Assembly: GCA_903835145.1 (NCBI GenBank)
Contig: CAILMA010000549.1
Span: 1-7,546, forward strand
Reading direction: 5' to 3'
Length of the DNA stretch: 7,546 bases
Source of the DNA: an uncultured Bacteroidota bacterium
GTDB taxonomy: Bacteria > Bacteroidota > Bacteroidia > Chitinophagales > Chitinophagaceae
The translations under genes and the position numbers were made by a program. Positions 5,250 to 7,546 of this stretch are shown here, piece by piece. Within the stretch, counting starts at the first letter, position 1. Each line of letters opens with the position of its first letter. The notes below the pieces were generated by a model. The model made no database searches and had not been told where the DNA came from. It saw only the letters and a program-made list of their open reading frames with translations.

Positions 5250-6368
5250 ATGATAGCAGGTGTATTGAAAGAGCAGGCCCCGGAAACCAGGGTTTCGTTG
5301 GTTCCCGAAGTAGTTGCCGCCCTTGTAAAAATGAGTGTTGTAGTATGGATAGAGAAGGGTGCAGGTAGTACGGCGTTTTACAGTGATCAGTCTTATGTGG
5401 ATGCCGGTGCGGTTTTGAAGTCAGGCGATGAGATTCGTTCTGGTGCCGATATGGTACTCACTATACAGCCCGGTAACCTTGGGGAGGTGAAGTCAGGCGC
5501 AGTGATGCTGGGTGTTTACCAGCCATTATTTAATTTTTCACAAATGCAAAAGTGGGCTGAAAAAGGGCATACCATTTTCAGCCTCGATACAATACCTCGT
5601 ACTACCCGTGCGCAGAGCATGGATGTGCTGAGCTCGCAGGCCAATATTGCCGGCTATAAAGCAGTGTTGCTCGCTGCATCGCAGTACAGCAGATATTTTC
5701 CTATGTTTATGACGGCTGCCGGTAGCATACCACCGGCAAAAGTATTGATACTGGGGGCTGGCGTTGCCGGTCTTCAGGCAATTGCTACGGCCAGAAGGCT
5801 GGGAGCGGTGGTTGAGGTATTTGATACCCGCCCGGCGGTAAAAGAAGAAGTAATGAGCCTTGGTGCAAAGTTTGTAGAGGTAGAAGGTGCGGCAGATGCT
5901 TCAAAAGCAGGAGGCTACGCAGTGCAGCAAAGTGAAGATTTCCAGCGCAAACAGCGGGAGAAAATCCATGAGCATGCAAAAAAATCGGATATTATTATTA
6001 CTACGGCGCAGATACCTGGCATGAAAGCCCCGATACTCATAACCAAGGCAATGATAGAGGATATGCGGCCGGGGTCGCTCATCGTTGATATTGCTTCTGT
6101 AACTGGTGGTAATACCGACCTTACGGAGAACGATAAGACGGTTATGCACAACGGTGTATCTATAATCGGTAATTCGGCACTGGCCGCTACCACACCTGCT
6201 GATGCAAGCAAACTATACAGCAAGAACGTGTTGAATTTTGCAAAACTGATCATCAATAAAGAAGGTGGAATAAACCTGAATTTCGAAGACGACATTGTAA
6301 AAGGCACTTGTATAGCCTTTGGTGGTAAAATTGTGAACGACAGAGTGCTTGCACTGGCTGGCAAATAG
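5250..6368 (+). CDS. pntAA: Proton-translocating NAD(P) transhydrogenase, alpha-1 subunit (NAD-binding domain I)
   Basis: This subunit binds NAD(H) on the cytoplasmic side and passes hydride to NADP(H) on PntB; the reaction is coupled to proton entry and mainly makes NADPH. The 372-residue protein starts like alanine dehydrogenase/PNT domains: GVLKEQAPETRVSLVPE at 4-20. The RQD-loop region PRTTRAQSMDVLSSQANIAGY has R117, Q122, D125 and S128 in the positions of the Rhodospirillum rubrum hydride-transfer site residues R127, Q132, D135 and S138. The Rossmann motif GAGVAGLQA (169-177) is followed by the acidic D192 in VFDTRP, as expected for NAD rather than NADP. TTAQIPGMKAPILI (251-264) and GGNTD (286-290) are also conserved. 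It ends at domain I without membrane helices, so this is the split form; E. coli PntA (about 510 residues) fuses this part with the membrane part. No Shine-Dalgarno is present, and an A/T-rich leader precedes the ATG. It is the first gene of the operon with pntAB and pntB. Confidence 0.95.
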   Translation: MIAGVLKEQAPETRVSLVPEVVAALVKMSVVVWIEKGAGSTAFYSDQSYVDAGAVLKSGDEIRSGADMVLTIQPGNLGEVKSGAVMLGVYQPLFNFSQMQKWAEKGHTIFSLDTIPRTTRAQSMDVLSSQANIAGYKAVLLAASQYSRYFPMFMTAAGSIPPAKVLILGAGVAGLQAIATARRLGAVVEVFDTRPAVKEEVMSLGAKFVEVEGAADASKAGGYAVQQSEDFQRKQREKIHEHAKKSDIIITTAQIPGMKAPILITKAMIEDMRPGSLIVDIASVTGGNTDLTENDKTVMHNGVSIIGNSALAATTPADASKLYSKNVLNFAKLIINKEGGINLNFEDDIVKGTCIAFGGKIVNDRVLALAGK

Positions 6369-6380
6369 AAGTAAAAAGCG

Positions 6381-6397
6381 CCTGCGGAGACCGCAGG
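6381..6397 (+). other. Hairpin between pntAA and pntAB
   Basis: CCTGCGG at 6381-6387 pairs perfectly with CCGCAGG at 6391-6397 around the three-base loop AGA, 12 bases after the pntAA stop. No T-run follows, so it is not a standard terminator. It may protect the 3' end of the upstream message or tune relative expression of the subunits. Confidence 0.55.
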
Positions 6398-6433
6398 ATG
6401 TTCATCATAAAATAAAATTTAATTCAGATCATT

Positions 6434-6748
6434 ATGCGCGAAATAGCAATCATGTTTGTAAGGAATTACCACCTCGTTACAGTGGTGATTTTATCTATAT
6501 TTCTTGGTATTGAGGTCATTTCAAGGGTGCCTTCAGTATTGCACACACCACTTATGAGTGGTGCTAATGCCATACACGGGGTAGTAATTATTGGTGCGAT
6601 CATTGTAATGGGCGAAGCTCCTGAAGGTGATATTTTGTCGCTGGTACTGGGTTTCCTTGCTGTAGTACTTGGTACACTTAATGTGGTAGGGGGCTTTGTA
6701 GTTACCGACCGCATGCTGGAAATGTTCAGTAAAAAGAAGAAAAAGTAG
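6434..6748 (+). CDS. pntAB: NAD(P) transhydrogenase, alpha-2 subunit (membrane domain II, part)
   Basis: The 104-residue protein supplies the short membrane part of the transhydrogenase. Three hydrophobic helices are visible at about 13-31, 44-61 and 67-92. Between them are the family signatures GIEVISRVPSVLHTPLMSGANAIHG (25-49) and LNVVGGFVVTDRMLEMF (82-98), ending in a lysine-rich tail on the cytoplasmic side. The length is normal for the free alpha-2 subunit. H48, in NAIHG, corresponds to the channel histidine alpha-2 His42 of Thermus thermophilus, whereas E. coli has a serine there, as I recall; see findings. The gene lies 65 bases after pntAA with a hairpin in the gap and no Shine-Dalgarno. 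It works only together with the neighbouring pntAA and pntB products. Confidence 0.95.
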   Translation: MREIAIMFVRNYHLVTVVILSIFLGIEVISRVPSVLHTPLMSGANAIHGVVIIGAIIVMGEAPEGDILSLVLGFLAVVLGTLNVVGGFVVTDRMLEMFSKKKKK

Positions 6749-6759
6749 CATTAAGCATG

Positions 6760-6797
6760 GGATTTCCTGTCGATCAGGCATCGGCAGTCAGGAAACC
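6760..6797 (+). other. Two-tier hairpin between pntAB and pntB
   Basis: TTTCCTG at 6763-6769 pairs with CAGGAAA at 6789-6795, extended by GG/CC across a bulged A (6760-6761 with 6796-6797). An inner stem, CGAT 6771-6774 with ATCG 6780-6783, closes the loop. It begins 12 bases after the pntAB stop and has no T-run. Its placement mirrors the hairpin after pntAA. Confidence 0.5.
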
Positions 6798-6851
6798 ACC
6801 TTACGAGTTTGAATTATTTTATAAATAAGTTTTAAAATTATATTTTATATA

Positions 6852-7546
6852 ATGAATCACATCATTCTATTACTAAGCTACCTGATAGGTTCAATTACGT
6901 TTATCTTAGGTTTAAAGATGCTCTCTCACCCTGATACAGCCCGGAAGGGAAATCTTGTTGCGGCCGGAGGTATGACTATTTCTATTTTCGCTACCATTTT
7001 CCTTTACACGTACAACGAAAATGGACACTTTGCGCATCTTCATAACTACATCTGGATTTTTGCAGGTTTGATTTTCGGAACGGTCGTTGGGACTATGGCT
7101 GCGAAGAAAGTGCAAATGACCGCGATGCCGGAAATGGTGAGTATATTCAACGGTATGGGTGGCGCCTGCGCCATGCTGATATCGATAGTTGAGTACCATC
7201 ATAACCCTACACCATCAACTGGTATTTTACTGGTCATCGTACTTGGAATGATTATAGGAACTATATCTTTTTCAGGCAGTGTAATAGCCTGGGGTAAGCT
7301 GAGCGGCAAGGTAAAGGACAAAACTATTCCCGGCGGTCAGATGATTAACTTCCTGATTTTTGGTGGTATCATAGTTCTTTCAGTAATGGTGATTGGCGGT
7401 TTCTCGGTTAGCCCTGCACTTTTCTTTAGTATCCTTGCGCTTGCTGCCATGTATGGTGTGCTCTTTGTAATGCCTATTGGTGGTGCAGATATGCCGGTTG
7501 TTATTTCGTTGCTTAACTCCTTTACCGGTGTGGCAGCGGCTTTCGG
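6852..7546 (+). CDS. pntB: NAD(P) transhydrogenase, beta subunit (N-terminal half, cut by the edge)
   Basis: The open frame from the ATG at 6852 runs 231 complete codons to the edge, about half of a typical 460-residue PntB. It covers most of the membrane domain II. Hydrophobic helices are visible near residues 3-22, 35-53, 67-84, 95-114, 124-144, 165-183 and 187-207. Family signatures are GLKMLSHPDTARKGN (20-34), MTAMPEMVSIFNGMGG (89-104), SFSGSVIAWGKL (139-150) and GGADMPVVISLLNSFTGVAAA (210-230). The NADP-binding domain III would follow outside the window. N100 stands where E. coli PntB has the proton-channel His91. The start lacks a Shine-Dalgarno and sits in a very AT-rich leader. It lies 103 bases after pntAB, a long gap for one operon, with a structured hairpin in it. 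Confidence 0.95.
   Translation, partial: MNHIILLLSYLIGSITFILGLKMLSHPDTARKGNLVAAGGMTISIFATIFLYTYNENGHFAHLHNYIWIFAGLIFGTVVGTMAAKKVQMTAMPEMVSIFNGMGGACAMLISIVEYHHNPTPSTGILLVIVLGMIIGTISFSGSVIAWGKLSGKVKDKTIPGGQMINFLIFGGIIVLSVMVIGGFSVSPALFFSILALAAMYGVLFVMPIGGADMPVVISLLNSFTGVAAAF

Noticed and set aside
5915..6364. Antisense open frame of 149 codons in pntAA
   Set aside because: It is a shadow of the well-conserved transhydrogenase frame; the hydrophobic look comes from complementing conserved codons.
6808..6846. TTTG and TA-rich boxes before pntB as an internal promoter
   Set aside because: The spacings (14 or 27 bases) do not fit the usual -33/-7 distance, and AT richness alone gives such matches.

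Overview
The window looks like chromosomal DNA from a Bacteroidota bacterium, most likely near the Chitinophagaceae/Cytophagia. Three things point there. The secreted proteins carry Bacteroidota export signals: a type IX secretion (T9SS) type A C-terminal sorting domain, and a lipoprotein whose cysteine is followed by Gln-Lys-Asp. Most starts lack a Shine-Dalgarno sequence and sit in A/T-rich leaders. Several upstream regions carry approximate TTTG / TAnnTTTG boxes, the promoter type of this phylum. All family calls come from reading the sequence; no database search was possible.

Layout, left half. At the left edge, on the minus strand, is the signal peptide of a secreted protein that continues outside the window. 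Next is a small plus-strand VF530/DUF2132 gene whose real start is at 291. Then comes a 386-residue response regulator with a sigma-54 activator AAA+ domain that ends without the usual Fis-type DNA-binding domain. It converges on a minus-strand gene for a secreted six-repeat NHL beta-propeller with a T9SS sorting tail. A perfect hairpin that begins in the regulator's own stop codon separates the two. The NHL gene is divergent from a predicted surface lipoprotein (start 3498), which ends at a good terminator.

Layout, right half. A 47-codon single-helix membrane protein (4128-4271) is followed 12 bases later by pdxH, the pyridoxamine-phosphate oxidase. pdxH starts at TTG, and its strong Shine-Dalgarno overlaps the stop codon of the small gene. 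A 312-base gap without a gene, holding several small repeat and hairpin structures, leads into the proton-translocating NAD(P) transhydrogenase operon in split three-gene form: pntAA (NAD-binding), pntAB (three membrane helices) and pntB (cut by the right edge). Both gaps inside the operon contain hairpins without T-tracts.

How the genes fit together. The transhydrogenase genes form one complex that uses the proton gradient to make NADPH. PdxH makes the cofactor PLP. The rest are independent units: a regulator without visible DNA-binding domain, cell-surface or secreted proteins, and two very small genes. I see no mobile element, CRISPR array, tRNA or rRNA. Most of the window is ordinary core genome. 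The points that deserve a second look are the HTH-less regulator with its GSFTSA loop, the small membrane ORF tied to pdxH, the leader of the pnt operon, and the His/Asn exchange in the transhydrogenase proton channel.
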